Source of the DNA: Saccharina japonica
Taxonomy: Eukaryota > Sar > Phaeophyceae > Laminariales > Laminariaceae
Assembly: GCA_008828725.1 (NCBI GenBank)
Contig: MEHQ01001088.1
Location: 1-64,000, forward strand
Direction of reading: 5' to 3'
Length of the DNA stretch: 64,000 nucleotides
A program made the position numbers and the translations under genes. Shown here one piece after another: positions 33,505 through 43,949 of the stretch. Positions within the stretch are counted from its first letter, which is position 1, and each line of letters begins with the position of its first letter. The notes under the pieces were generated by a model that was given only the letters and a program-made list of their open reading frames with translations, did no database searches and was not told the origin of the DNA.

Positions 33505-33558
33505 GGGGGGGGTGTACTCATGTTGTGCACGGCCGTAGTCATATGACCATAGACCCTC
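33505..33558 (-). mobile_element. 54-bp poly(C)-tailed family P insert with 9-bp target duplication
   Basis: The insert is flanked by ATTGCTATG at 33496-33504 and 33559-33567. On the - strand it reads GAGGGTCTATGGTCATATGA to ACATGAGTAC, ending in A and a C tract. It demonstrates retroposition of a severely 5'-truncated element. Confidence 0.8.
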
Positions 33559-33567
33559 ATTGCTATG

Positions 33568-33641
33568 GGGGGGGGGGGCGTACTCATTTGTTGCTTGCCT
33601 TAGTCATTAGACCATTGGCCACGCATCCCTTTCGAGACGGG
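33568..33641 (-). mobile_element. LINE 3' end with poly(C), 5' truncated
   Basis: G tract, GCGTACTCATTTGTTGCTTG to CATCCCTTTCGAGAC: the same end as the LINE at 31045. Direct copies of this end therefore bracket the LINE. Confidence 0.75.
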
Positions 33642-34257
33642 GGGGGGGTTATTAAAACAAAAACTGACTTAATGTTTCCCTCCAATATAGGGGGGGGGAT
33701 GTCTGGGATTCAGATCCAAGCAGCATTTTTCAGTGTTGGTACGAGACGTAGACGCTGCCAAACACCAAATGAAATCTGAATATTAGTTTTTGGTTCAGAG
33801 AGACGGAGAGAGGCCCGAGCGCGTAGGGCCACGACACACACACGTGTAGTATTATTAAGGTGGGATACAGAGTACCCCTTGCTAGGATTGCTTATTGAGC
33901 CGGTACTCGTGCTTTCTCACCTGTCTGTGTTGATTGCTTAGAGATATCATGAAGAGCAGCTTTGTTCCTTTTAGAGAACGATGAAAGAGACTGTGAGAGG
34001 CTAGAGGCTATTTTGCCTCGCCTTGGAAACCCCTGGTTTCCATCTAATCCATCTAAGATACGCCTTTCAAGTATTAACAGTACGATCCCAAGGGCTCGCT
34101 CTAATGTGCAGGAGAGGTCGGTACAAACCTTTACGCCGGATGCACGTCTGATTGGTCGAGGCTGGCTTTCAGCCGCCCGAAGAGTTTTTGGCAAAACGCC
34201 ACCGAAACACGCGGCGGAGCCGCGTGGCTGCCCCTGCCGAGCTGGAGCCACCCAAAG
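33642..34257. other. No gene supported
   Basis: Frames at 33892-34251 (-) and 33962-34456 (+) overlap and are unrecognised. G tracts at 33642 and 33690. Confidence 0.35.
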
Positions 34258-34312
34258 GGTTGGGGTTAGGGTTATGGTTAGGGTTAGGGTTAGGGTTAAG
34301 GTTGCTTCTGAG
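34258..34312 (+). repeat. Interstitial telomere-like repeat, (GGGTTA)n
   Basis: About eight GGGTTA or near units, including three perfect ones in a row, well inside the window. Confidence 0.85.
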
Positions 34313-34874
34313 GCCGGGTTGGCCTGGGCCGACGTGCGAAGTGGAAACTGTGACCAAACACGTCCTGCACAAATCTATATGCCGACTGCTCCTGCACATA
34401 GGGTCAGCCCTCCTGCGCATAGGGCCCTCTGCCCCCCAAACTCTTCACCCCGGTAATCATCGGTCTTTCTACGCCATTCAAACCGGTACCACCACACTAC
34501 GTAGCCCACGCTGATGAGCCGTATATGCGCAGAAATATGGGGAAACCCTGGAAACCTCAAATTCCAGCAACTACGGGTAGAACACGACTCGAAGACGCGG
34601 CTCCTCATAATCCCCTCCCACACCTCTGTACGGCAGGGCTACGAAGCCGACAAGGAAAGTCAAGACAAATTTAGCAATACAAGAGGCCCACCCGTAAGGG
34701 AAAGGAAGTAATAAGTCAACCAAAGCCTTCGCCACACCGCGAACAAGGGGTACGGCTTGAATGAGTCGGCGGAAACAAGGAAGGTTGGAACCAAATACTC
34801 ACGCGGTCCTGTGCCACAGTATGCATAGCAAGTGTACCCAGATCGCATTCGGCTCCCGAGCGCGCGCGAGCGCG
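34313..34874. other. No gene seen
   Basis: No supported frame or recognised repeat. Confidence 0.35.
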
Positions 34875-35001
34875 GGGAGGGGGGGTGTACTCATGTTGTG
34901 CACGGCCGTAGTCATATGACCGTACTCATTTGTTGCTTGCCTTAGTCATTTGACCACTGACCACTCATCCCTTTCGAGACGGAGCGCGCGGGGGGGGGGG
35001 G
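34875..35001 (-). mobile_element. Chimeric family P / LINE 3' fragments with G tracts
   Basis: GTGTACTCATGTTGTGCACG to ATATGACC (family P) fuses directly to GTACTCATTTGTTGCTTGCC to TTTCGAGACGGAGC (LINE end), then a G tract. The join lacks the usual tract between the two. Confidence 0.6.
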
Positions 35002-35248
35002 GACACGTGCTACGGTAGAGGTAGCACTTTTTGTCTGAATTTGTTTCTGAACGATCGGGCTCCTTAACCCAAATTCGTCGGACTTTCACTTTCGTGACGA
35101 ATTATGTTTCAGAGTATACTTTGGTCATGAGAGTTGGCATCCGGCAGCACTTTTATTTTCCTCCAAAATCATTTTTTCGGTGAGGTATGACGCTCCTTAA
35201 GTGAGGAGCTCAGAAAACACATGGTGCACCTCTATCGTAGCATGCGTC
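35002..35248 (-). mobile_element. MITE family M1, full copy inserted in a G tract
   Basis: GACACGTGCTACGGTAGAGG to TATCGTAGCATGCGTC with runs of G on both sides, so the insertion site was the G tract of the preceding retroposon. Confidence 0.85.
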
Positions 35249-36410
35249 GGGGGGGGGGTTAGCAGGATAAAGAAGAAAGTAACATGGATTATGCAAAAAA
35301 GCAAAACAGACCCAGCCCAAAAACTAGAAAAAGCGATCTGTGCTAAATATGAGTGGCCCGATGACCCAAACCAGCCCCGGCATTGAGCGATGGGGTAGAC
35401 AGCATGAAATGCGCATGAACCCTCCCGAACCCGGCCTAAAATATTTGAGGAAACGGTAAAAGCATGCCGAGAAGAAACCCCCCGACCCGGAAGCTCGTAA
35501 TTCGTCAAACCCTAAGTAAAATAATATGCCTCCAAAACCCTCCAAAACCCAGAAACAAGGAACCCTGCCGAGTGCAGCGGCGATGCGAAAATGTCAGCTA
35601 TCTACGGCTGCGCATCGATATCCGTCTACATTACGCTGGGCCTCCCGGACAAACGCGCTATTCTGGCGCAGTGTACTTGTAGACGCCAAGAACCTCGTTC
35701 GGCTCCACCGATGATTTCGTGCAGCGCACGAGAGAAAGGGGGAGCTTTGATTGGTCCCTGATCATTCAAAACTCAAAACACCGTCCACATACCTCGTTGT
35801 AGTCGCGATATGTTTGCCCAAAGCCACCACAGATAGCCGTCGTGATGGTTTCCCAAAGTCCAAACGTGAGCTCCGCTGCGAAGAACTGTGGCGTTTTATT
35901 GGCGAAGCCAATCGGCGTGCGTCACGCAGATATCGCCGTGTACCAGAAACCGGTCACCGGTTCTCCGAGAACGCTCCTGTTGTATCGCACCAATTCGCAT
36001 CCGGCGGTACAGGCGGTTGGCTTAGCGGTGCTGGTTCGAGATGCCGGCGCAGTAGCGCAAACGTTCGTGGCGAGAAAGGTGGAGGTCCATTGCCCGTTCC
36101 TAGGACGGTCGAGAGAGCCCCGTCCAGTGCGTCTCGTACTTTGCCGTGATAGCCCCATCTTGCCAACGAACCGATTGGTGTCCGGATAGCTTCTGCACTA
36201 TGGGTCGCTGAAGAGGAGTAAACATACTGCCCGTAATTTATTTTTTCACGTACTCTGCATTTGCTCCCCTACGAAAGTAAGTTTGCCCCAACTCTCACTC
36301 GTGGGACAATCTGCGAATAGTTTCTGCAACCAAATCGACCAAATGGCGATAATGTTCACGTTGTTGTTGTTTTCGTCGTTGATCTTGCTGTTGTTGTTAT
36401 CATTCTACTG

Positions 36411-36412
<2 letters not shown>
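35249..36412. other. No gene firmly supported; possible decayed exon at 35782-36160 (-)
   Basis: On the - strand a frame reads G-E-P-V-T-G-F-W-Y-T-A, a stop, then Q-F-F-A-A-E-L-T-F-G-L-W-E-T and R-D-Y-N-E just before GTATGT, a good donor. The + strand is also open here. I do not recognise the protein. Confidence 0.3.

Positions 36413-36488
<76 letters not shown>
36413..36488. repeat. (ACT)n microsatellite
   Basis: About 25 ACT units with one CCACT interruption. Confidence 0.95.
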
Positions 36489-37194
36489 CGTACTGCTGCT
36501 CCAGGCAGTGATGGCTTCGTGGGAAATTCAGTGTGCGCTGGGCGTCGTGGGCTTTTATTTCCATTAAAAGAGTGTTTGACGCGCGTTGACTTTGTGGGGC
36601 ATTTCAAGGGTCGTGTGCTCTTGCAGGCTGCCGTTAATATTTCCAATGGTCTTATGTATGAGGCACACTAGTATTTGAGGGTAATATGCATTTATGCGCT
36701 TTGTTGGGCATCTTGTATACAGCAGCATTTGCATTGGAGTACTGCTGTGTTTATTATCTTGGCGGAACCCACTGGGTATTGCCGTCCCAAAATTATTTTC
36801 GTTTTGGTGTAGTTTTCCAACCGCGCCGATTAGCTGCCGTCCTAATGCAAAACGTTAAAATGCTCTTTCCGTGTGGCGCAATCAGCTACCTCAGCCACTG
36901 CCATCGCTACGGTCATCGCTGCCAAGGTCTTGGAATTGATTCATTGATCGATCGACGTCAGCCGCAGAAACCTTTTACTGACAATACGTTAGTTGGAGAA
37001 ACTGCTGTGTGTGGAGAGAAAGGTTACGCGACCTTTGTTTCACGGCAGCGCTGCTGTCACTCTGTATGTACCGAGTACACAAGTTTTGCAGATTATGTGA
37101 GACATATGTTTCGTAGATGCTACTGCTACTGCAGAGCGCGGTTAAAAAAAACACACACACACACGCATGTCGCCGCGCAACTGTGCGTGTGCTC
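36489..37194. other. No gene supported
   Basis: A 193-codon frame starting at 36686 crosses a CA microsatellite (37148-37164) and a family R repeat, so at least its end is not protein-coding. Confidence 0.4.
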
Positions 37195-37330
37195 TTCACA
37201 GTTAAACCGTTCTTCCTATCCGTCGACATCCAGCACACCCAGTGTCCGAGCTGCTTCTTGTCTCTAGAGTTATATGTACACACGAGCTCTGCGGTAAAAA
37301 AACGACACAGAGAGGTAAAATAATGACGAT
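37195..37330 (+). repeat. Dispersed repeat family R
   Basis: TTCACAGTTAAACCGTTC, CCGTCGACATCCAGCACACC and AACGACACAGAG appear in family order. Confidence 0.7.
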
Positions 37331-38427
37331 GTGTCGAGGCTCTGCCGTCTCTCTCCGCAGAGACAGAGCCTCGAAGTGCATACTACTAATGCAGTATGGA
37401 GAGTTGACAACGCAGTGCCATGTCACACTGTACATAATTCTTGACGGGGATACCATGAATACCATGGCAGAGTAGTACTGCATACGACAACCCACTACGC
37501 ACACGCCACCCAGCCAGCCAGGCACATCGAACGCAGAAACACGGAACACAAACGCAGAAATAAAGAAATAGCATACCATACATAAAACATAAAACCTAAA
37601 ATGATGAAATGGAGTGTAAGTATTGTTCAGGCGGTTGAGGTATTTTTGCTGGTGCGGTAGGACTTTATACTTATGTATACGGTACTGCTGCTGCGTGCCA
37701 CTGGTGCTGCAGGCACGTCTTGTACTATGTTATGGAGGCGTGTACGCCACGGTATATGGTGCGGGGACGGTGATGAAAAGGGTCCGGTCCCCTACACTTG
37801 ACGCGGTAACCGGGGTGAAGAGGGGTCGACGGCGCAACAAGCATTTTTCTACCACGGTAAAATACTTTAGGGCCCCGCGGTATGTCTAACCGCGGTATAT
37901 AGGGGCATCGACCGTTGGACAATACAGTCGCGCCCAGCGAGCACTTAGTTATTTCTGAATCGAGCAGCGAAACAGGGAGGACAGCTTGGCGGGAAAAGAG
38001 TAACGACATCTCGGTAGATACACGTGGCGCTATATCGATACATACAGCCGGAACACTCGCAAGCGCTTGCTATCCCGTAGCGCCTCTTGCTTCGTTCGTC
38101 TGCGTCAAGATCGCTGGGGATCTACGAAGAAGGTCGGGCGGAGCAGCAGAGAGGAAGACAGCAGCAGCAGCAACAGCGATATACTAGCTCGTACGCGGAC
38201 GACATCATAGCTTGGGGAGGCAGCCGTCCCGAAGGGCGTCGCGCCAAGCGGTATGTGGAGGGTTAGAGGAGCGGCACCGGCATGGTGGTCGGGTGCTTCT
38301 TGGGGCGAGATGCTTAGAAAAGGGGGAACAAGACGCCCCGAAAGACAGTACATAGCAGATTGGTCGAGATATGTTTACGCGGAGGGCACGATTACACACA
38401 CACGTACTGGTACAATCCAGGACACCC
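37331..38427. other. No gene seen
   Basis: Non-coding. A small inverted repeat GAGGCTCTGCCGTCTCTC / AGAGACAGAGCCTC lies at 37338-37374. Confidence 0.4.
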
Positions 38428-38707
38428 CGTAAGAAACGAAAAATCTGATCCAGGCTGGATTTCTTATTTGAGAATGGTCGTATCGTAATAAACGAAAAAT
38501 ATGATCCAGGCTGGATTTCTTATTTGAGAATGGTCGTACCGTAAGAAACGAAAAATCTGATCCAGGCTAGATTTCTTATTTGAGAATGGTCGTATCGTAA
38601 GAAACGAAAAATCTGATCCAGGCTGGATTTCTTATTTGAGAATGGTCGTATCGTAAGAAACGAAAAATCTGATCCAGGCTGGATTTCTTATTTGAGAATG
38701 GTCGTAT
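38428..38707 (+). repeat. 56-bp satellite, five units, made from a MITE interior
   Basis: Units start at 38428, 38484, 38540, 38596 and 38652, exactly 56 bp apart and almost identical. The unit (CGTAAGAAACGAAAAATCTG, CCAGGCTGGATTTCTTATTT) matches the left end of the TA-flanked MITE family M3. Confidence 0.95.
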
Positions 38708-39384
38708 TCTGCACTATTACAGTAATACCTACTGTACCAGTACAACGACTCCAAAATGTATTATCTTCACGCAACTCTCAGCCTGCCTTCCTCCGTGTTG
38801 TTATTTTGATTGTCTTATGCCCTGTACGGCCTGTGCTGTAGCTCCCCACATTCCGTGAGTCACATACACAGGGTATCTAATTTCGCAACTCGTCAGAATC
38901 ATCGCAACGAAAACAGACACGCATGCGCGCATGTATGCAAAGCGCGATATATATATATATATTATATATATACAGCCTGCAATCAAAGGGGGCGGAGACG
39001 GCTCGAGGACTAGACACCCCCTGGCCCTATGGGTTATGTACATAGATAGTAGCATGGAATACGCAGGGGCTCGATGCAGAATGAAGAGGTCGACAAGTGT
39101 GGCACAACGAGAAGTTCCAAAACGTATACGTATAGCACAGACAGTTTGCACGCAACACAATAGGGCGAAATAAAAAAGAGAGGCCTACTGCCAGAGGGAC
39201 CGAGGCCAAAATTCTGGTCAAACCAAGCAACACAGGCGCCTATTCAAAAATAATCACAAGCAAAATAAACACACAAACGGTAGGGAAGTGTCTCATCCCC
39301 TATAGGGCGACACCTCCCAGGCACGTGCGAGATGTCAGCCCGTGGACGGGAGGGTGGGTGAGCAGAGAGGGGGGGGAGCAGAAA
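38708..39384. other. No gene seen
   Basis: Non-coding, with a TA dinucleotide tract at about 38947-38970. Confidence 0.4.
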
Positions 39385-39631
39385 GACGCATGCTACGATA
39401 GAGGTGCACCATGTTTTTTCTGAGCTCCTAACTTAGGGAGCGTCATACCTCACCGAAAAAATGATTTTGGAGGAAACTAAGAGTGCTGCCAGATGATAAA
39501 TCTCATGACCAAAGTATACTCTGAAACATATTTCGTCACAAGAATAAAAGTCCGACGAATTTGGGTTAAGGAGCCCGATCGTTCAGAAAACGATTCAGCC
39601 AAAAAGTGCTACCTCTACCGTAGCACGCGTC
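39385..39631 (+). mobile_element. MITE family M1, full copy, GAAA on both sides
   Basis: GACGCATGCTACGATAGAGG to CCGTAGCACGCGTC. GAAA at 39381-39384 and 39632-39635 is a candidate 4-bp target duplication. Confidence 0.9.
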
Positions 39632-40020
39632 GAAAGACAAAGAAAAGGCTGAGGTAACGAGTGGCTTGCAGGCTGCCGAGGAATGAAGTGTGTACCAGGT
39701 GCAACTCGACGTGGGCCACATATATATGTACATGCTGGAGTATACGATTAGCCGTTGGTACGACACAGCAGTAAAAAATGGAGTTCGAAGTTCGAACCCA
39801 ACAGGACACGCTCGGGATCATCCCGGACGGAATAGAGGAACAGAGAAGCGCGAGGTCATACTGAAGCGGTAGCGGCTAGCTGTCGTGGGCGGCGACACCA
39901 GGAATTAGGTAGTAGGGTCACGCAATGGGACATAGATATACAGCTAGCCTCATCAGGAACCAGCGATTGGGGAAACAACAACGGCTAAAGCGGAGATATT
40001 TAGTTAACACTACAGCAGTA

Positions 40021-40185
40021 CAGGACCCCTATAAGGAGAAACAGGCTAATGAGAAAACCAGGCTGAGATTTGGAGGAAAATAATAAATTATGGAGTCGTT
40101 ATATTGAAATTAGTGTAGAAAGCACCCTCTCTCGAATAAGAAATCCAGCCTGGACCAGATTTCCTGTTTCTTATTAGGTGTCCTG
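40021..40185 (-). mobile_element. TA-flanked MITE family M3
   Basis: CAGGACCCCTATAAGGAG to TTATTAGGTGTCCTG with TA at 40019-40020 and 40186-40187. Inner landmarks CCAGGCTG and TAACGACTC-like are shared by all copies. TA duplication and CAG ends suggest a Tc1/mariner relative. Confidence 0.8.
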
Positions 40186-40866
40186 TACTGTATACAGAGT
40201 AGCCAGGACCGCACAGCAGCACACCAAAAGCTCAATCAAGCACACTCGTCTCGAGACGATGCTGCTATAAAAGGGGCGCCTGGCACACAATTCATAGGCG
40301 ATTTCGGCCAGTGGCAAGGAACATTGGGTCAGAGGCAATTCGGTATGGTTCGTTCGGTTTTCAACCATGGGCAATACCGCAATTAATTGCTGGAAAGTTA
40401 TCGTATTAATATTTAATAGTGGCAGCAGGTGCCTATCGGTCGCGTCCAGTAACTGATATACGATTTTAAAACCAAGTAAGCACAGACATATACCAGGTAC
40501 ATAAGGGTACAACCCTAAAGAAAACAAGAAAACGAGTCGCATTTCATATGCCAACATGGCTTACGCACGACGCCGGACCGTACGATATACACACCTATTA
40601 AGCTTTTATAGAAATGACATTCGGGAATATTTTCGCGACTACTAATAATACTACAGTAGTATAAACTACGTAACACCCAAGTGTCTGGGCGGCCGTGCGC
40701 AGCGGCGAGGAACGAGGCAGGCATACTATAACCAACATGGCAGTCGATATTAATACTGGAATATATTAATACCTGGAACCTGGTATCTGTTTGATGAGTG
40801 ATCACTGTACAGATAGGATAGAAGACACGGAAAGTGTATTCCCATCTAACGATGCATTGCATAACC
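40186..40866. other. No gene seen
   Basis: Non-coding; TACCAGGTA at 40491. Confidence 0.35.
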
Positions 40867-41225
40867 GGTCGCCCTGGTGGTCTAGTGGTTAGCCTCGAAC
40901 AAAGACTACCTGGTACCAGGTAAGATCGAAGGTCGCGGTTTCGAGCCCTGCCATGCTGTGGGCATTTATTTGTTGTTTTGAATCAAATCGACTGCAGAAA
41001 GGGCCTGGCGTGTGTGTGTGTGTGCACACTTCAACGCGAATCGCCGAGGGAAGGAAGTACTGAGATATCTCGCGGCAAAAATGTTGGCACGTACCGTACT
41101 GGTGGGGGGGGATAGTACCCTGCTTAGTGATCCCGGATCTGAAATACGACTAGAGTAGGGACGAAGAAGAAGAAGCAGAAGGGCGAAGATGATAAATTGG
41201 GATGACGGAAACAAAAACAACAACA
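40867..41225 (+). mobile_element. tRNA-derived SINE, full length but diverged
   Basis: Box A TGGTCTAGTGG (40878-40888) and box B GGTTTCGAGCC (40938-40948) form a tRNA-like head. The body shows CGAGGGAAGGAAGTACTGA, ATCTCGCGGCAAAAATG, TGATCCCGGATCTGA and the end AAATTGGGATGACGG before an A-rich tail. Between the boxes lies TACCTGGTACCAGGTA (40907-40922), an apparent extra insertion. Confidence 0.8.
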
Positions 41226-41529
41226 CCAACAGCACCACCAACAACAACAACGCACGGCCCTGGAGATCAAACAATTAGGAGTACGTACATAGTGAAGGTC
41301 GGAAATATTACAGTAGCAATGGTACTGTCTGTAAATATCATATTATATTCGTTGAGAGGGTCCGGGCGGCCTTGTGCAGGGGCATATTCCCTGAGGAACG
41401 GTGCGACTATCATCCTGCACGCCCAACAATCCACATGCTGTTCGTCGTGCGACGCTTGTCATCTGCCACGTACAACACTCCACATACATGTTGTTCGTCG
41501 TGCGACGCTTGCAAGAACTCGGACGAGAG
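41226..41529. other. No separate feature; short repeats
   Basis: The phrase TGTTCGTCGTGCGACGCTTG occurs twice (41440 and 41490). No gene is supported before the RT pseudogene. Confidence 0.35.
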
Positions 41530-42880
41530 AGAAACCGTGTACATGTATGTGTTTCATTGGCCTGCAGAAAGTGTACGACTTTGCCGACCGAGGGCTGCCG
41601 TGGCAGGTAGTCACACGCTTTGGCATCCGCCAGTTCCACGACAGCATGCATGCTTGGGAGCGTACAGGTAGGTGATGGCGAGCACTCAAAATGGTTTGAT
41701 GTAACGCAGGGGCTGCGACGAGGCTGCGTGCTGTCGCCGTCCCTGTTCAAACGAGTTCTTCGCTGCATGAATAGTACGCTCTAGCGAGGACGAATGCGTA
41801 GTGAGGGAGCGTGTGGTGGTCCGAAATAAGGTGTCATTGACATGCGGGCGAAGGACAGTGTGGAGCGTTTTATATGCCAATGACGCAGGAATTGTCTCGA
41901 AGTCGGCCGAGGGTCTTGCTAAGATGACGATAGTCATCGTAACTGTCCTCGCAGCAGCAGGCCTCACGGTCTCGGACAAGAAGACGGAGACGATGCTTCT
42001 TCGAACACGTGGCCAGACATCCCCTCCCTACTCTCCCACTCGTGGTTGGAGCAGCTGGCCAGAGGTATAGACCGACGATCCAGTTATTATACCCCGGCGG
42101 CAGTATCCACGAAGAGACGCTTACCGATCGCTAGGAATCAAACGTCGGATCCGCCTCATGCCGGCATACCTAAACAAATTCGGCCCGGAGCCGTACGACA
42201 TGAAGACGGCCCCCTTAGTCTGATATTTCGCGTGTTAAAGGTGGTACTTTCTGTGCGGGCGTGTGACTTGGACTCCCAGTGCGCAACACTTCGCCAGGCT
42301 CCGATTGATTGGTGCACCACCTGATCTTCCTGCGGGTCATTGGCTTCCAGCGCCGACAGCGTGCCGACTACCCGGCCCTCTAGTACGCGGATGCCCTCCA
42401 GAAGACACGATGCAAGAGTATCGAAGCGAACAACCGTAATCGGCAGTTCAGAAAGGTCGAGTACCCATTCAGGTGATTTTCGCAACGATGACCGGTGGGG
42501 AGGGCTGGAGACCGAGGTTACAGCCAAAGACTTGGTATGTGTATGCCTTGTTGAAGACCTCAATGTCAAGGTGCTTTGAGCCACAGAGGGATCCACGAAA
42601 CACCCCCCGTTGGTTTTTGGGGTAGAGACCGCGGTGTGGACCGTCGCAGCAAAAAAGGCGGGCAAGTGGTACCGGCGGCTCCTCGAAGCAGCCGAACGGT
42701 TCATGGTCAGGTGGCACAAATATGAGGCGGACATGAATAGACAGCGCCACGCATACATGGTTGTGGGTGGTGCCCAAGGGAATGCGACGGGCGGGGGGGG
42801 CAACAGTCGTAAGGAAACCGCGGTTGACGCAAGCAGGAAGGAGACAGCAGACAGGGTAGCAAGGTACCAGACCAACTAGT
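41530..42880 (+). pseudogene. Second LINE reverse transcriptase, heavily decayed
   Basis: RT landmarks appear in order but in different frames: Q-K-V-Y-D-F-A-D-R (41566, palm motif A region), R-Q-F-H-D-S-M-H (41630), G-L-R-R-G-C-V-L-S-P-S-L-F (41709, motif B), Y-A-N-D-A-G-I-V-S-K-S (41873, normally Y-A-D-D), G-L-T-V-S-D-K-K-T-E, F-Q-R-R (42347) and A-K-K-A-G-K-W-Y-R near the C-terminus, ending at 42877. There are many stops and frameshifts, and the first catalytic Asp is Asn. It is a different LINE lineage from the one at 31045 and has no poly(C) tail. Confidence 0.8.
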
Positions 42881-42913
42881 AGATAGAACCTGTCTACGTA
42901 TGTATATAGGCTA

Positions 42914-43080
42914 CAGACACCTAATAAGAAACAGGAAATCTGGTCCAGGCTGGATTTCTTATTTGAGGGAGGGTGCTTTCTACACTATTTCCAAGATAAC
43001 GACTCCCGAATTTCTTATTTTCCTCTAAATCTCAGGCTGGCTTTCTTATTTGCCTGTTTCTTGTTAGGTGTCCTGTCCTG
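42914..43080 (+). mobile_element. TA-flanked MITE family M3
   Basis: CAGACACCTAATAAGAAACA to TTGTTAGGTGTCCTGTCCTG, TA on both sides. Internal CCAGGCTGGATTTCTTATTT. Confidence 0.85.
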
Positions 43081-43949
43081 TACTCGTACCGTCAACGTCT
43101 GCGGCGGGCTTCCGGTATGGAGTTGTCGTGCTTTGGTTATCCATTAGTGTTTCCCTTTCGTTGTTATCCCTACATAAGGTACCAGGTATATGCCATGAAC
43201 GAAGTCCTGCCTGGCTTGGCGGGTGAGGAGCCTGTTTTTCTCGGCGTCTTTTATTGTTGGGGTTCTTCGTTTCGCTCGCGTTTCCTTAGTTAGATGTATT
43301 GCTCGCCGGGGGGCAAGGCGGCGATGCTACAAAACCCCTCGTATGCTTTTATTATATTTTGTGATGTTCGCTTGTTGCCTTTGCTTTCTGTCCTTCGGTA
43401 TTTTGTTCAGGTGTTCTCCATTTGTTTTACTGCTCTAGTGATAGTATGCAACATTCAAGCGAGTACCTCTCAGTTCCCTGGGGGCACACGAGAAGCCCCT
43501 CGTAGGAACTGGACTCAGTTCTGAGAGGTTATTCCGTTGATGTTTTCCCCTTCTAGGATCTGAGGTGAGAAACGTTTGGATGATTTCCTAGCCCATAATA
43601 GATGGTTCTGATCAATAGATGGTTCTGACTTTAGGGCTTCGGGGATAGCTGAAAAAGCCAACACTCACGGCTCAGATATCTATCAAAATAGTTGGTCACG
43701 GGGTGAAAAGGAAACGGTCGAGTTCCAGAGGATCCCGGTTGTGCCCAAGGGGTACCTCACATTGTACTTCACTTTTATTCATTTTTTTCCTCCCATGCAC
43801 ATTGCCAACACCCTCGTACACCATCGAATTATAGTGGATCACTTTTAATGGGCAGGCAGTAAATAATAGTAGCAAAATATTTACGATAAATACGAGACAG
43901 GTACGGCCGGTTTTTCTACGCAAAGCCGGGTAGTATATCGAATTCTAAT
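43081..43949. other. No gene seen
   Basis: Non-coding; TACCAGGTA at 43180. No supported frame. Confidence 0.35.

Noticed and set aside
36686-37267. 193-codon + strand frame
   Set aside because: Its last third is a CA microsatellite and a family R repeat; the rest has no recognisable domain.
38428-38707. Evenly spaced repeats, CRISPR-like at first sight
   Set aside because: Units are contiguous with no unique spacers, the genome is eukaryotic, and the unit comes from a MITE.
40867-40950. Functional tRNA gene
   Set aside because: Box A and box B are present but the anticodon region is enlarged by an insertion and the sequence continues into the SINE body.
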